Shown: positions 1 to 5,306 of the stretch, piece by piece | How positions within the stretch are numbered: the first letter of the stretch is position 1 | Layout: each line of letters begins with the position of its first letter | Source: Ruminococcus sp. UBA1366 | Lineage (GTDB): Bacteria > Bacillota > Clostridia > Oscillospirales > Ruminococcaceae | NCBI GenBank assembly: GCA_002306005.1 | Contig: DBRO01000059.1 | Span: forward strand, 34,929-40,234 | DNA length: 5,306 nt | Reading direction: 5' to 3' | Notes under the pieces: model-generated | The model's input: only the letters and a program-made list of their open reading frames with translations | The model's database searches: none | Told to the model about the DNA's origin: nothing | Made by a program: the position numbers and the translations under genes

Positions 1-175
1 TCAAAATATCAAACATAGTGCTGGAAACGCGCATTAGTGTTTTCGAAAGATACAGCGTGCACAAAATATAGAACATACCCGTCATCGCCGTACAAATCAC
101 CAAATACGGCAGGTAAAAGCGCCCATTTTTGCGAATGCCCACTGCGGCAAGCTTGGGATAAAACACCTTATTCAT
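1..175 (-). CDS. BceB-type FtsX-like ABC transporter permease, N-terminal fragment (cut by window edge)
   Basis: This is the first 58 codons of a membrane permease that runs off the left edge. The start is ATG at 173-175, and it overlaps the last 8 bases of the ATPase gene, the tight coupling usual for an ABC ATPase and its permease. The protein begins MNKVFYPKLAAVGIRKNGRF. This is a short basic cytoplasmic lead followed by a hydrophobic helix at about residues 21-42 (YLPYLVICTAMTGMFYILCT), then a polar stretch with LSKTLMRVSS. Lead plus first helix is typical of BceB/VraG-family permeases. Full-length members have about 10 helices and a large extracellular domain between helices 7 and 8, none of which is visible here. 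Role by family: with the ATPase it recognises cell-wall-active peptides at the membrane and relays their presence to the kinase. The reading frame and start are clear. The family call rests on the N-terminus and context. The substrate cannot be predicted. Confidence 0.85.
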   Translation of the reverse strand, partial: MNKVFYPKLAAVGIRKNGRFYLPYLVICTAMTGMFYILCTLYLSKTLMRVSSTMFDIL

Positions 176-935
176 GCCGCTCACCACCCGTTGCCATCAC
201 CGTCAGCGTGTCGGAAATCCGCGCAAAGAATTCGTCCCCCGTCATCGCGCCGCGGTAAATTTGGTGGAACACCTCGCCATCCTTGATAAACAGTACCCTG
301 CCCGCATGGCTGGCAGCTTTGATGCTGTGCGTAACCATGATGATAGTCTGTCCAGCGGCGTTGATTTTTCCAAAAAGCTTCAGCAGGCTTTCTGCCGCGC
401 GGGAATCCAACGCGCCGGTGGGTTCGTCCGCAAGAATTAAATCCGGTTTTGTAATCAGCGCCCGCGCAACTGCGGCGCGCTGTTTTTGTCCGCCAGAAAC
501 CTCATATGGAAATTTGTCCAGCAAAGTGTCAATCTCCAGCGCCTTGACAATCGGCTGTGCGGTGCTTTCCATTTCCGGATACGCCTTGCCTGCCAGCACA
601 AGCGGCAGGTAAATATTATCCCGCAGTGAGAACGTATCCAGCAGGTTGAAATCCTGAAACACAAAGCCCAGATGTTCCCGCCGAAAGCGTGAAATGTCCT
701 TTTCTTTAATGCCGGAAAGCCGACTTCCCGCCAGCAAAATCTCCCCGTCCGTGGGTTTGTCCAATGCTGCAATCATGTTCAGGAGCGTGGTTTTTCCGGA
801 ACCCGATTCTCCCATCACCGCAACAAACTCTCCCTGCTCTACGGAAAAATTCACATTTACCAGTGCCGGAACCGCATTGCCGCCAAACCGTGTAGTGTAT
901 GTTTTTTTCAATCCGCTGACTTCTAAAACAGCCAT
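168..935 (-). CDS. BceA-type ABC transporter ATP-binding protein (peptide antibiotic resistance/export)
   Basis: This is a complete 255-residue cytoplasmic ATPase that would power the permease encoded immediately downstream. All the motifs are present: Walker A GESGSGKT (42-49), Q-loop Gln94 in FVFQDFNLL, signature VSGGQ (146-150, Val in place of the common Leu), Walker B LILADE (166-171) with catalytic Glu171, D-loop GALDS (174-178) and the switch His203. The length and the FVFQDFNLLDTFS segment fit the MacB/LolD/BceA subfamily, which works with FtsX-fold permeases as mechanotransmitters rather than classic pumps. The ATG at 933-935 is supported by AGGAGG at 944-949, 8 bases upstream. A promoter-like sequence and a regulator-type palindrome lie in the 120-base gap before it, so this gene probably heads its own two-gene transcript. 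Linkage to a two-helix kinase and an OmpR-type regulator favours the Bce (bacitracin/lantibiotic-type) group over general lipoprotein or macrolide transporters. The actual substrate is unknown. Confidence 0.95.
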   Translation of the reverse strand: MAVLEVSGLKKTYTTRFGGNAVPALVNVNFSVEQGEFVAVMGESGSGKTTLLNMIAALDKPTDGEILLAGSRLSGIKEKDISRFRREHLGFVFQDFNLLDTFSLRDNIYLPLVLAGKAYPEMESTAQPIVKALEIDTLLDKFPYEVSGGQKQRAAVARALITKPDLILADEPTGALDSRAAESLLKLFGKINAAGQTIIMVTHSIKAASHAGRVLFIKDGEVFHQIYRGAMTGDEFFARISDTLTVMATGGERHE

Positions 936-965
936 ATAAACAGCCTCCTCGTTTTTGTTGCTTTT

Positions 966-995
966 ATTTTAACATACCCTCGCTTGCCGCCGCAA
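966..995 (-). promoter_or_regulatory. Predicted promoter of the bceAB-type transporter operon
   Basis: Read on the minus strand, TTGCGG (990-995) and TAAAAT (966-971) are separated by 18 bases. The -10 element differs from consensus at one base. The -35 element matches only in TTG, as expected for a promoter needing an activator. It lies between the palindrome at 1021-1044 and the ATPase ribosome binding site, leaving a short leader. The placement is convincing, but the transcription start is inferred. Confidence 0.55.
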
Positions 996-1003
996 TCGAA
1001 TTG

Positions 1004-1044
1004 CCTTACAAACAAAGAAAAAACCTTACAATTTCGTAAGGTTT
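1004..1044 (-). promoter_or_regulatory. Candidate BceR-type response-regulator binding region (palindrome plus half-site)
   Basis: The plus strand carries TTACA-ATTT-CGTAA (1027-1040) inside a perfect 9-base inverted repeat (1021-1029 and 1036-1044). It differs at one base from the TNACA-N4-TGTAA pattern I recall for BceR-like regulators. A second copy of the half-site, CCTTACAA, occurs at 1004-1011, exactly 20 bases (about two helical turns) from the copy at 1024-1031 and in the same orientation. It sits 8 bases upstream of the predicted -35. A main palindrome plus a weaker secondary site upstream of a poor -35 is the layout described for Bacillus Bce promoters. The site is most likely bound by the regulator at 2074-2760, but this is inferred from sequence only. 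Confidence 0.5.
1018..1044 (-). terminator. Rho-independent terminator after the histidine kinase gene (overlaps the operator)
   Basis: On the minus strand a perfect 9-base stem AAACCTTAC / GTAAGGTTT encloses a 6-base loop and runs into six T residues, then CTTT. It begins 11 bases after the kinase stop codon. The stem is AT-rich, so termination may be partial and leave some read-through into the transporter genes. The same palindrome is the best candidate for the regulator binding site, so this element may have two roles. Confidence 0.6.
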
Positions 1045-1055
1045 CAACGATACTG

Positions 1056-2045
1056 TTATTCTCCAAGGATATCCACCGTATCAAAGCCGATGAAAATCCG
1101 GGTGCCCTTGTCCGGTTCGGATTCCGCTATAATCGTGTGTGAAAGCCGCGTGCAGATTTTTTTACAAAGATACAGCCCGATGCCAGTGGACTTTTTATCC
1201 AGCCTTCCATTGTAGCCGGTGAATCCTTTTTCAAAAATTCGCGGCACGTCCTCCGGCGCAATACCAATGCCCGTATCCGCTACCACTAAATTGCCGCGCT
1301 CGTCCAAATAAATCGAAATCGTTCCGTGCGGGGTGTATTTCAGCGCGTTGGAAAGCAACTGCTCCACCACAAAGCCCAGCCATTTCTCATCGGTGAGCAC
1401 TTCCTTGTCCACGCCCTTTAAATCCAGCTTAATTTTCTTGCGGATAAAAAGCACGGAAAACTTCCGAACCGCCTGCCGGACAATTTTATTTAAACTGCAT
1501 GGTTTTAGCACAAAATCCGTGCTTTCGCTGGTCGTGCGCAAATACGTCAGCACCATATCCACGTACTGCTCGGTTTTCATCAACTCCGGCAAAAGCTCGT
1601 TGGCGTGCTGTTCCTCATCCGATTGCAAAATCAGATACATCGCGGAAATCGGCGTTTTAATCTGGTGCGCCCACATGGTATAGTAATCATTCATCTCCGC
1701 AAATTCCTCCGCGCCCCGTGCGGAAAGCCTGCGGTTCTCCTCCCGCAGGACAGTAATCATTTCCTGATACTGTTCCTCCGGCAGATTCGCCGGAGCCGGA
1801 ATAAACTCCTGCGTGGTTAAAATGCTTTTTTGTGCAATTCGCAATGCTTTCACCCGCGCCACATATCTGATCAAATCCACCGTGCCCAGCAGCAAAAGAA
1901 GAAAGCCGCAAAGAACCGCCGCATACCGGATCGGCAACAAAGGCACTTCATACAAGCGGAAAATTCCCGCAAACACTACGCTGCCAACCAGCAAAAACAA
2001 CACCGCATGGATCCGATACTTCAAATAAGAGAAAAACAATTTCAT
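1056..2045 (-). CDS. BceS-type intramembrane-sensing histidine kinase
   Basis: This is a 329-residue membrane sensor kinase. Two helices at about residues 13-30 and 40-59 are joined by only about 10 residues (LYEVPLLPIR), so there is no real extracellular sensor. This is the hallmark of intramembrane-sensing kinases that read the state of a partner BceAB-type transporter. A coiled linker (about 85-118) leads to the dimerisation helix with phospho-acceptor His127 in WAHQIKTP. The ATPase domain has the N-box around Asn233 (QLLSNALKYT), G1 DTGIGI (257-262), an F-box-like IFEKGFTG (270-277) and G2 STGIGLYL (286-293), so it should be active. I prefer the ATG at 2043-2045: the product then opens MKLFFSYLKYRI, as in family members, with GGA 9 bases upstream. 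An ATG at 2064-2066 would add seven residues (MQNGTKI) and has a poorer ribosome binding site. The gene follows its regulator after 28 bases, almost certainly on one transcript. The signal detected is unknown. Confidence 0.93.
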   Translation of the reverse strand: MKLFFSYLKYRIHAVLFLLVGSVVFAGIFRLYEVPLLPIRYAAVLCGFLLLLLGTVDLIRYVARVKALRIAQKSILTTQEFIPAPANLPEEQYQEMITVLREENRRLSARGAEEFAEMNDYYTMWAHQIKTPISAMYLILQSDEEQHANELLPELMKTEQYVDMVLTYLRTTSESTDFVLKPCSLNKIVRQAVRKFSVLFIRKKIKLDLKGVDKEVLTDEKWLGFVVEQLLSNALKYTPHGTISIYLDERGNLVVADTGIGIAPEDVPRIFEKGFTGYNGRLDKKSTGIGLYLCKKICTRLSHTIIAESEPDKGTRIFIGFDTVDILGE

Positions 2046-2073
2046 GATTTTTGTTCCGTTCTGCATTCAGATT

Positions 2074-2760
2074 TTACCGGTGATCTGTACCGGAAACGCA
2101 ATAGCCCTCGCCCTTTTTTGTCACAATAAAATCCGTCAGTCCCATACTCTCCAGCTTTTTCCGCAGCCGCGTCACATTAACCGTCAGGGTATTTTCGTCC
2201 ACATAGCAGTCGGTTTCCCAAAGCCGGCGCATTAGTTCTGTCCGGCTGATAATTTTCCCCTTGCCCGCCATCAGCGTCGCCAGTATCCGAAATTCATTCT
2301 TTGTCAGCTCGGTTTTTTGTTCGCCAAAAACCACCGCGGACTCCTCAAGGTTCAGCACTGCCCCGCCAAAGGTCAGCAGTTCTGCTGGTGCGCCAAATTC
2401 ATACGTCCGGCGAAGCACCGCGCGAATCTTTGCCAACAGGACCTCCAAACTAAACGGTTTTGCGACAAAATCATCGCCGCCCATATCCATCGCCATGATG
2501 ATATTCATATTATCCGCCGCAGAGGAAAGAAAAATCACCGGTACGCTGGAAGTTTTCCGAATTTGCGTGCACCAATAATAACCGTTATAAAACGGCAGGG
2601 TAATGTCCATCAGCACCAACTGGGGCGAAAACGCCGTGCATTCGCCCAACACCTCACGGAAATCCCTTGCACATTCCGCCTCATATCCCCATGAGCGCAG
2701 ACTTTTCATCACCAAAGCGGCAATGGTTTCATCGTCCTCCACAAGAAAAACCCGGTACAT
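2074..2760 (-). CDS. OmpR/PhoB-family response regulator (BceR type)
   Basis: This is a 228-residue cytoplasmic transcription factor, the partner of the kinase encoded next. The receiver domain (1-118) has the acidic pair Asp9/Asp10 in VEDDE, phospho-acceptor Asp52 in LMDITLP, the switch Ser79 in FLSSA, and Lys101 in VAKPF. A short linker leads to a winged-helix DNA-binding domain (about 127-223) with LTKNEFRIL (152-160), the recognition helix around ENTLTVNVTRLRKKL (189-203) and the closing wing KKGEGYCV (215-222). The DENTLTVNVTRLRKKL stretch is typical of BceR-like regulators. The ATG at 2758-2760 follows AAGGGGGAG after a few bases. Its likely target is the palindrome before the ATPase gene. 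The space between the upstream terminator and this start is only 31 bases, and I find no convincing promoter in it, so how the gene is transcribed is unclear. Function is secure at family level; the Bce assignment comes from the neighbours. Confidence 0.95.
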   Translation of the reverse strand: MYRVFLVEDDETIAALVMKSLRSWGYEAECARDFREVLGECTAFSPQLVLMDITLPFYNGYYWCTQIRKTSSVPVIFLSSAADNMNIIMAMDMGGDDFVAKPFSLEVLLAKIRAVLRRTYEFGAPAELLTFGGAVLNLEESAVVFGEQKTELTKNEFRILATLMAGKGKIISRTELMRRLWETDCYVDENTLTVNVTRLRKKLESMGLTDFIVTKKGEGYCVSGTDHR

Positions 2761-2791
2761 TTAGCTCCCCCTTGCAAAATTCCACTGCGTG

Positions 2792-2827
2792 AAAAAGCGG
2801 CAGTCCGTTTTTCCAACGAACCGCCGC
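2792..2827 (-). terminator. Strong Rho-independent terminator after the LacI-family gene
   Basis: Read on the minus strand, arms at 2815-2827 and 2797-2809 form 13 continuous pairs (two G-T wobbles) around the 5-base loop GGAAA, followed directly by five T residues (2792-2796). It starts 7 bases after the repressor stop codon. The stem is GC-rich at its base, as in an efficient terminator. On the plus strand there is no T tract, so it acts in one direction. Confidence 0.9.
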
Positions 2828-2834
2828 ACAAAGT

Positions 2835-3833
2835 TCAATCCCCGGTGGACTGCCGCAGAATAATACTATGCGGAAGCCGGTACGTCTGATTGTCCTTTTT
2901 GCCGCCGGAATTGATATTGTGAATCAGTTTTTCAATTAAAAACGAGCCCATCTGTAAACAAGGCTGTGCCACCGTAGAAATCGTCGGCACATACATCCCA
3001 CACATCGTGATATTATCAAATCCCATAATGGAAATATCTTTTCCTACCGTCAGCCCCAGCGCACAAGCGTGCTTAATCGCGCCTGCGGCAATCAAATCCG
3101 AAACGCAGAATACGGCAGTCGGCGGCTCGGCTAATTTCAAAAAACGCCCAATTGCAATTTCGCCGTTGCGATAATCATAGGAGCCATGATAAACATAGTT
3201 TTGTTCCACGGAAATTTTGTGATCTGCCAACGCCTGCAAAAATCCTTGCTCACGCTTCACGGAAGATTGTGCATAGGGCAAGGTGCTGATAATCGCAATT
3301 TTTCTATGGCCTTTTTTAATCAGCTCTGTTGCCGCATCGTATCCGCCCTGCTCGTCATCCACCGTTACAGTCAACACGTCCGCGCCGATCACACTTTCGC
3401 AGCAAAGCGCAATATTGTACTTCTCAGCAATTTCGTTCAGCATTTTTGCACTGTATTGGGTACCCATCAGCACCGCGCCGTCTGCTGTTCGGTTGAACAG
3501 CATATTCATCTGGCGGATTTCAATATCCGATGTGGAATTGGACGTTGACGAAATAATATCATAGCCCAGTTCAAACGCTTTCTGCTGCATTCCGCGAATA
3601 ATTTCCGAATACAGCGAGTGCTCAGTAGATGGTTGTATGACTAATATCGTATTGGTTTCACACTTACGAAGATTTCTTCCTAAAAAATTCGGACTATAAT
3701 GCAACCGTTCAATTGTTTCATTGACTAACTGCGCGGCAGATTCGGAAACATTCGCACTGCCGTTAAGCACTCTGGATACGGTTGCAACCGAAACGCCTGC
3801 TTCCCTGGCAACATCCTTAATGGTTACGCTCAC
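2835..3833 (-). CDS. LacI/GalR-family transcriptional repressor
   Basis: This is a complete 332-residue regulator. The N-terminal helix-turn-helix is textbook: TIKDVAREAGVSVATVSRVLN at residues 4-24, followed by the hinge region YSPNFLGRNLRKCET (46-60), where Gly52 replaces the usual Ala. The rest (about 62-332) is a periplasmic-binding-protein fold for a small effector, with DGAVLMG (118-124), the KGHRKIAIIS segment (174-183), AVFCVSDLIAAGAI (240-253), DISIMGFDN (266-274) and the TISTVAQP segment (284-291). The start is GTG at 3831-3833. It is chosen because translation from it begins just before the helix-turn-helix and AAGGGGG lies about 7 bases upstream; nearby upstream ATGs are out of frame. 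It has its own promoter and terminator, so it is a single-gene unit. No sugar transport or catabolic gene lies within the window, so the effector and target operon cannot be named. Members usually bind sugars or purines and often control themselves. Confidence 0.95.
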   Translation of the reverse strand: MSVTIKDVAREAGVSVATVSRVLNGSANVSESAAQLVNETIERLHYSPNFLGRNLRKCETNTILVIQPSTEHSLYSEIIRGMQQKAFELGYDIISSTSNSTSDIEIRQMNMLFNRTADGAVLMGTQYSAKMLNEIAEKYNIALCCESVIGADVLTVTVDDEQGGYDAATELIKKGHRKIAIISTLPYAQSSVKREQGFLQALADHKISVEQNYVYHGSYDYRNGEIAIGRFLKLAEPPTAVFCVSDLIAAGAIKHACALGLTVGKDISIMGFDNITMCGMYVPTISTVAQPCLQMGSFLIEKLIHNINSGGKKDNQTYRLPHSIILRQSTGD

Positions 3834-3862
3834 GCTGCCGCCCCCTTCCGAAACATATATTC

Positions 3863-3891
3863 ATTCTACCATATTTCAGCCGGAAAGGCTA
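3863..3891 (-). promoter_or_regulatory. Predicted promoter of the LacI-family gene (extended -10)
   Basis: On the minus strand, TAGAAT (3863-3868) is one base from the -10 consensus and is preceded by TGG, giving an extended -10. A weak -35, TAGCCT (3886-3891), lies 17 bases upstream. A short inverted repeat AGCC-N5-GGCT (3878-3890) covers part of the spacer and could be an operator, though its arms are only 4 bases. The leader to the GTG start is about 25 bases. Confidence 0.5.
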
Positions 3892-4190
3892 TGTGCATTT
3901 TTCACAAAGTCTTTGGGTTGTCTGTATACAATACCATGAAATCATGGATAGCAACAATATTGGACCGATTCTTAGTAAAACCTTACTGCCGGCGGAATCC
4001 CGCTATACTGGAACAATCTGCTTTGAACTATCTTCGGATTCATTGCAGCGAAGGCGCCGACGACTATGAGGAGATCAACGTTGAGGATATTCAGCCCTTT
4101 TCATACGCAGTGTTCATCCATTATATTCTGCAAAAAGAACGCTCGGACAAGATCCGGCGTTCTTTTTGTATGGAACTTTTTACTCCGTAA
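3891..4190 (+). CDS. Unrecognised small open reading frame (doubtful; up to 99 residues)
   Basis: I do not recognise this product. The frame is open for 99 codons on the strand opposite all other genes. A first ATG at 3891 has a GGA six bases upstream; a second at 3936 has no ribosome binding site and would give 84 residues beginning MKSWIATILDRF. In favour: the middle reads like a real protein, with acidic EGADDYEEINVEDIQPF followed by hydrophobic YAVFIHYIL and a basic tail QKERSDKIRR. Against: the last third runs straight through a strong terminator (4132-4167) and 11 bases into the convergent permease gene. The predicted plus-strand promoter would also start transcription at about 3937, leaving no leader for the ATG at 3936. 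It could be a small protein, the remnant of a larger gene, or a chance frame over a small RNA. There is no signal peptide or known motif. Confidence 0.3.
   Translation: MCIFHKVFGLSVYNTMKSWIATILDRFLVKPYCRRNPAILEQSALNYLRIHCSEGADDYEEINVEDIQPFSYAVFIHYILQKERSDKIRRSFCMELFTP
3901..3930 (+). promoter_or_regulatory. Possible plus-strand promoter, divergent from the LacI-family gene
   Basis: TTCACA (3901-3906) and TATACA (3925-3930) are separated by 18 bases, with TG directly before the -10. The elements match consensus at 4 of 6 and 5 of 6 positions. Transcription would begin near 3937, just inside the palindrome at 3934-3947, and could run to the terminator at 4132-4167, giving an RNA of about 230 bases. 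It is predicted from sequence only. Confidence 0.35.
3934..3947. repeat. Inverted repeat CCATGA-AA-TCATGG
   Basis: Two perfect 6-base arms are separated by two bases, just downstream of the possible plus-strand promoter and about 65 bases upstream of the lacI-type -10. It is DNA-binding-site-like in size and symmetry. It lacks the central CG common in LacI-family operators, so the binding protein is not evident. It could also be a hairpin at the 5' end of a plus-strand RNA. Confidence 0.45.
4018..4048 (+). other. Possible RNA hairpin capped by a cUUCGg tetraloop
   Basis: On the plus strand CTGC (4018-4021) pairs with GCAG (4045-4048). Next comes a symmetrical TT/TT internal loop, then TGA/TCA, a 3-base bulge, and ATC-TTCG-GAT with the unusually stable UUCG cap. 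Ten base pairs in all would form. Two smaller inverted repeats precede it: AGTAA-N4-TTACT at 3974-3987 and GCGG-N4-CCGC at 3992-4003. Together they hint at a structured transcript, but each stem is short and could arise by chance. Confidence 0.3.
4132..4167. terminator. Bidirectional Rho-independent terminator after the right-hand permease
   Basis: The arms at 4132-4147 and 4153-4167 form 15 pairs with one bulged base (T4143) around the loop CAAGA. Each strand shows a run of A before and five T after the GC-rich core, so it should stop transcription both ways. On the minus strand it begins 12 bases after the permease stop codon. On the plus strand it would end any transcript starting in the 3900s. 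Confidence 0.88.
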
Positions 4191-5306
4191 TCAGTTCCCG
4201 CACGGCAACCCGTTGGATTTTGCGCGAAACCAAATAAGAAAACACAAAAGCGCTTACGCTAATAACCGCAACCGGAACTACTACCGTCGGCACTGTGAAA
4301 TCCATCTCCACATGAACAATGCCAATTACCCTAAACAGTCCGGACAGCACGTGTTCCGACAAAGCAAAACTACACGCCGTGCCAATGCCGGCACCCACAG
4401 CCGCAACCATTAGGTAGCGCAGTGCAAAGCTCATTCTCAGCCGCTGGGAGGTAAATCCCACTGCCTTATAAATCCCAATGTCCGTGCGTTCCTGCAAAAA
4501 GGCTTTGGCGCAAACCATCCGGATTACGATAAAGGAAAACAACAGTGCAAACGCATAAATCACGATTTTCAGCACGCGAATAATCGTGGTGTACAGTGCC
4601 AAGTCCGAATTATTCTCCTCATCGTACACCCATAGATTCACCCGATTCGTGTATTTTTCTGAAAGTTCCTGCGCGATTGCATCCGCCTGTGCAGGGTCTT
4701 CCAGCAGATAGTACCGCGAATACACATTAGTATCCACGCCGACCTTGCTTGCCGCCGCAAGACCCATGGCAAACGTCATGCCCGCATCATTTCCCGCCTG
4801 ATAAATGCCGGAGATGAGATACTGCCCTTCGCTGTCTGCGTTTGTGACCGTTACTGTGTCGCCCATTTTAAGTTCCAGTGCATCCGCAACCATTTCCGTA
4901 ATCACAATTTCATTGTCATAAATCGGCGCTCTTCCTTGTAAAATGCCGGGAATACCGTTTGGGTCTTCATACATTTCGCAATATAATGATTCCCCGTTTA
5001 AACAGCTGTACTGCGTAAGGGTACTGTTTTTCTGCGTAATGCCGGTATGCGCACGAATGATTTCTTCCACCCCGCTAAAATCCGCATCCTTGTCCTGATC
5101 CAAAAATGTCACCCGAATATCGGGAATGACAAACCCCATCATTCCCAGCGCCGTGCGTGAGGAAAACAATACCCCCACCAAATTCACCGTAATCATACAA
5201 AAGGTTAGAATTGCCGTGATAAAAATCACACCCAAGTACCTTCTTTTTGCGGAAGTAAACTGCCGGAACGCCAAGCTCAGGTTTAAAATTCTTTTGCTGA
5301 TGGGCA
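4180..5306 (-). CDS. FtsX/MacB-type ABC transporter permease, C-terminal part (5' end outside window)
   Basis: The frame is open to the right edge, so this is a partial gene. The TTG at 5272-5274 is not a credible start, because upstream codons read PISKRILNLSLAFRQ, normal permease sequence. Numbering from that TTG, a basic lead (FTSAKRRY) precedes a helix at about 14-36. An extracellular domain follows (about 38-228) with the MacB-like core GRAPIYDNEIVITE (114-127) and LKMGDTVTV (135-143). Three helices come at about 230-252, 285-306 and 329-350. The FtsX signature region QERTDIGIYKAVGFTSQRLR (261-280) lies between helices, and a short basic tail ends in LITE. One helix, a large outer domain and three more helices match an FtsX unit. 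KRILNLSLAFRQ before it suggests either the second half of a two-unit permease or a near-complete single unit. Its ATPase is not seen and probably lies upstream, to the right. The substrate is unknown. It is separate from the left-hand permease at 1-175. Confidence 0.9.
   Translation of the reverse strand, partial: PISKRILNLSLAFRQFTSAKRRYLGVIFITAILTFCMITVNLVGVLFSSRTALGMMGFVIPDIRVTFLDQDKDADFSGVEEIIRAHTGITQKNSTLTQYSCLNGESLYCEMYEDPNGIPGILQGRAPIYDNEIVITEMVADALELKMGDTVTVTNADSEGQYLISGIYQAGNDAGMTFAMGLAAASKVGVDTNVYSRYYLLEDPAQADAIAQELSEKYTNRVNLWVYDEENNSDLALYTTIIRVLKIVIYAFALLFSFIVIRMVCAKAFLQERTDIGIYKAVGFTSQRLRMSFALRYLMVAAVGAGIGTACSFALSEHVLSGLFRVIGIVHVEMDFTVPTVVVPVAVISVSAFVFSYLVSRKIQRVAVRELITE

Noticed and set aside
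37..258. Plus-strand open frame across the permease and ATPase genes
   Set aside because: It lies wholly antisense to well-supported coding sequence, with no ribosome binding site or recognisable domain. The same holds for the other antisense frames at 174-440, 283-612, 694-939, 1333-1683, 1605-2235, 2261-2694, 3186-3564 and 3721-3939.
455..772. Minus-strand open frame of 105 codons inside the ATPase gene
   Set aside because: It is a shifted-frame shadow of the intact ATPase. All ATPase motifs are in the longer frame, so there is no frameshift.
2043..2066. Kinase start at the ATG at 2064-2066, seven codons upstream
   Set aside because: It has no good ribosome binding site and adds a hydrophilic MQNGTKI before the family-typical MKLFF opening. 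It remains possible, as the gap to the regulator would be only 7 bases.
3978..3986. The 9-mer AAACCTTAC also occurs at 1021-1029 in the operator palindrome, suggesting a second regulator site
   Set aside because: Here the half-sites face the other way (GTAA-N4-TTAC rather than TTAC-N6-GTAA), and there is no related promoter in the right position. A chance match is likely.
4066..4413. Plus-strand frame of 115 codons across the terminator and the permease end
   Set aside because: Most of it is antisense to the permease, it crosses a strong terminator, and its composition is low-quality (rich in Arg, His and Asn).
5272..5274. TTG as the start of the right-hand permease
   Set aside because: The frame continues open to the window edge with plausible permease residues, so the real start lies outside the window.

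Overview
The window reads as Firmicutes chromosome, probably a gut-type Clostridia (Oscillospirales or similar). This is inferred from the Bce-type gene set, strong AGGAGG-like ribosome binding sites, U-tailed terminators and a mid-range GC content. No lineage marker such as an rRNA gene is present. All recognisable genes lie on the minus strand, so they are transcribed from right to left.

Right end (4180-5306): the C-terminal part of a MacB/FtsX-type ABC transporter permease. It enters from outside the window and ends at a strong bidirectional terminator (4132-4167). Next is a roughly 350-base stretch (3834-4179) with no recognised gene. It holds the lacI-family promoter on the minus strand, a possible promoter on the plus strand, several inverted repeats, and a plus-strand reading frame of unknown status that could be a small protein or the shadow of a small RNA. 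A GTG-started LacI-family repressor follows (2835-3833), closed by a very good terminator (2792-2827).

Left half (1-2760): a complete-looking peptide-antibiotic sensing and resistance module in the usual Bce order. It comprises an OmpR-type response regulator (2074-2760), a small two-helix histidine kinase of the intramembrane-sensing BceS type (1056-2045), an ABC ATPase (168-935) and the first 58 codons of its FtsX-like permease (1-175, cut by the window edge). The 120 bases between kinase and ATPase hold a terminator hairpin whose palindrome also resembles a BceR-type operator, a second half-site, a weak promoter and a strong ribosome binding site. The sensor pair and the transporter pair therefore look like two transcription units, with the regulator probably switching on the transporter.

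By analogy with the family, the transporter would both detect a cell-wall-targeting peptide and free its lipid target from it. The kinase would read transporter activity and phosphorylate the regulator, which would raise transporter expression. Nothing in the window shows which peptide is involved. The LacI-type gene has no sugar genes next to it here, so its target is unknown. I see no mobile element, CRISPR array, tRNA or rRNA.
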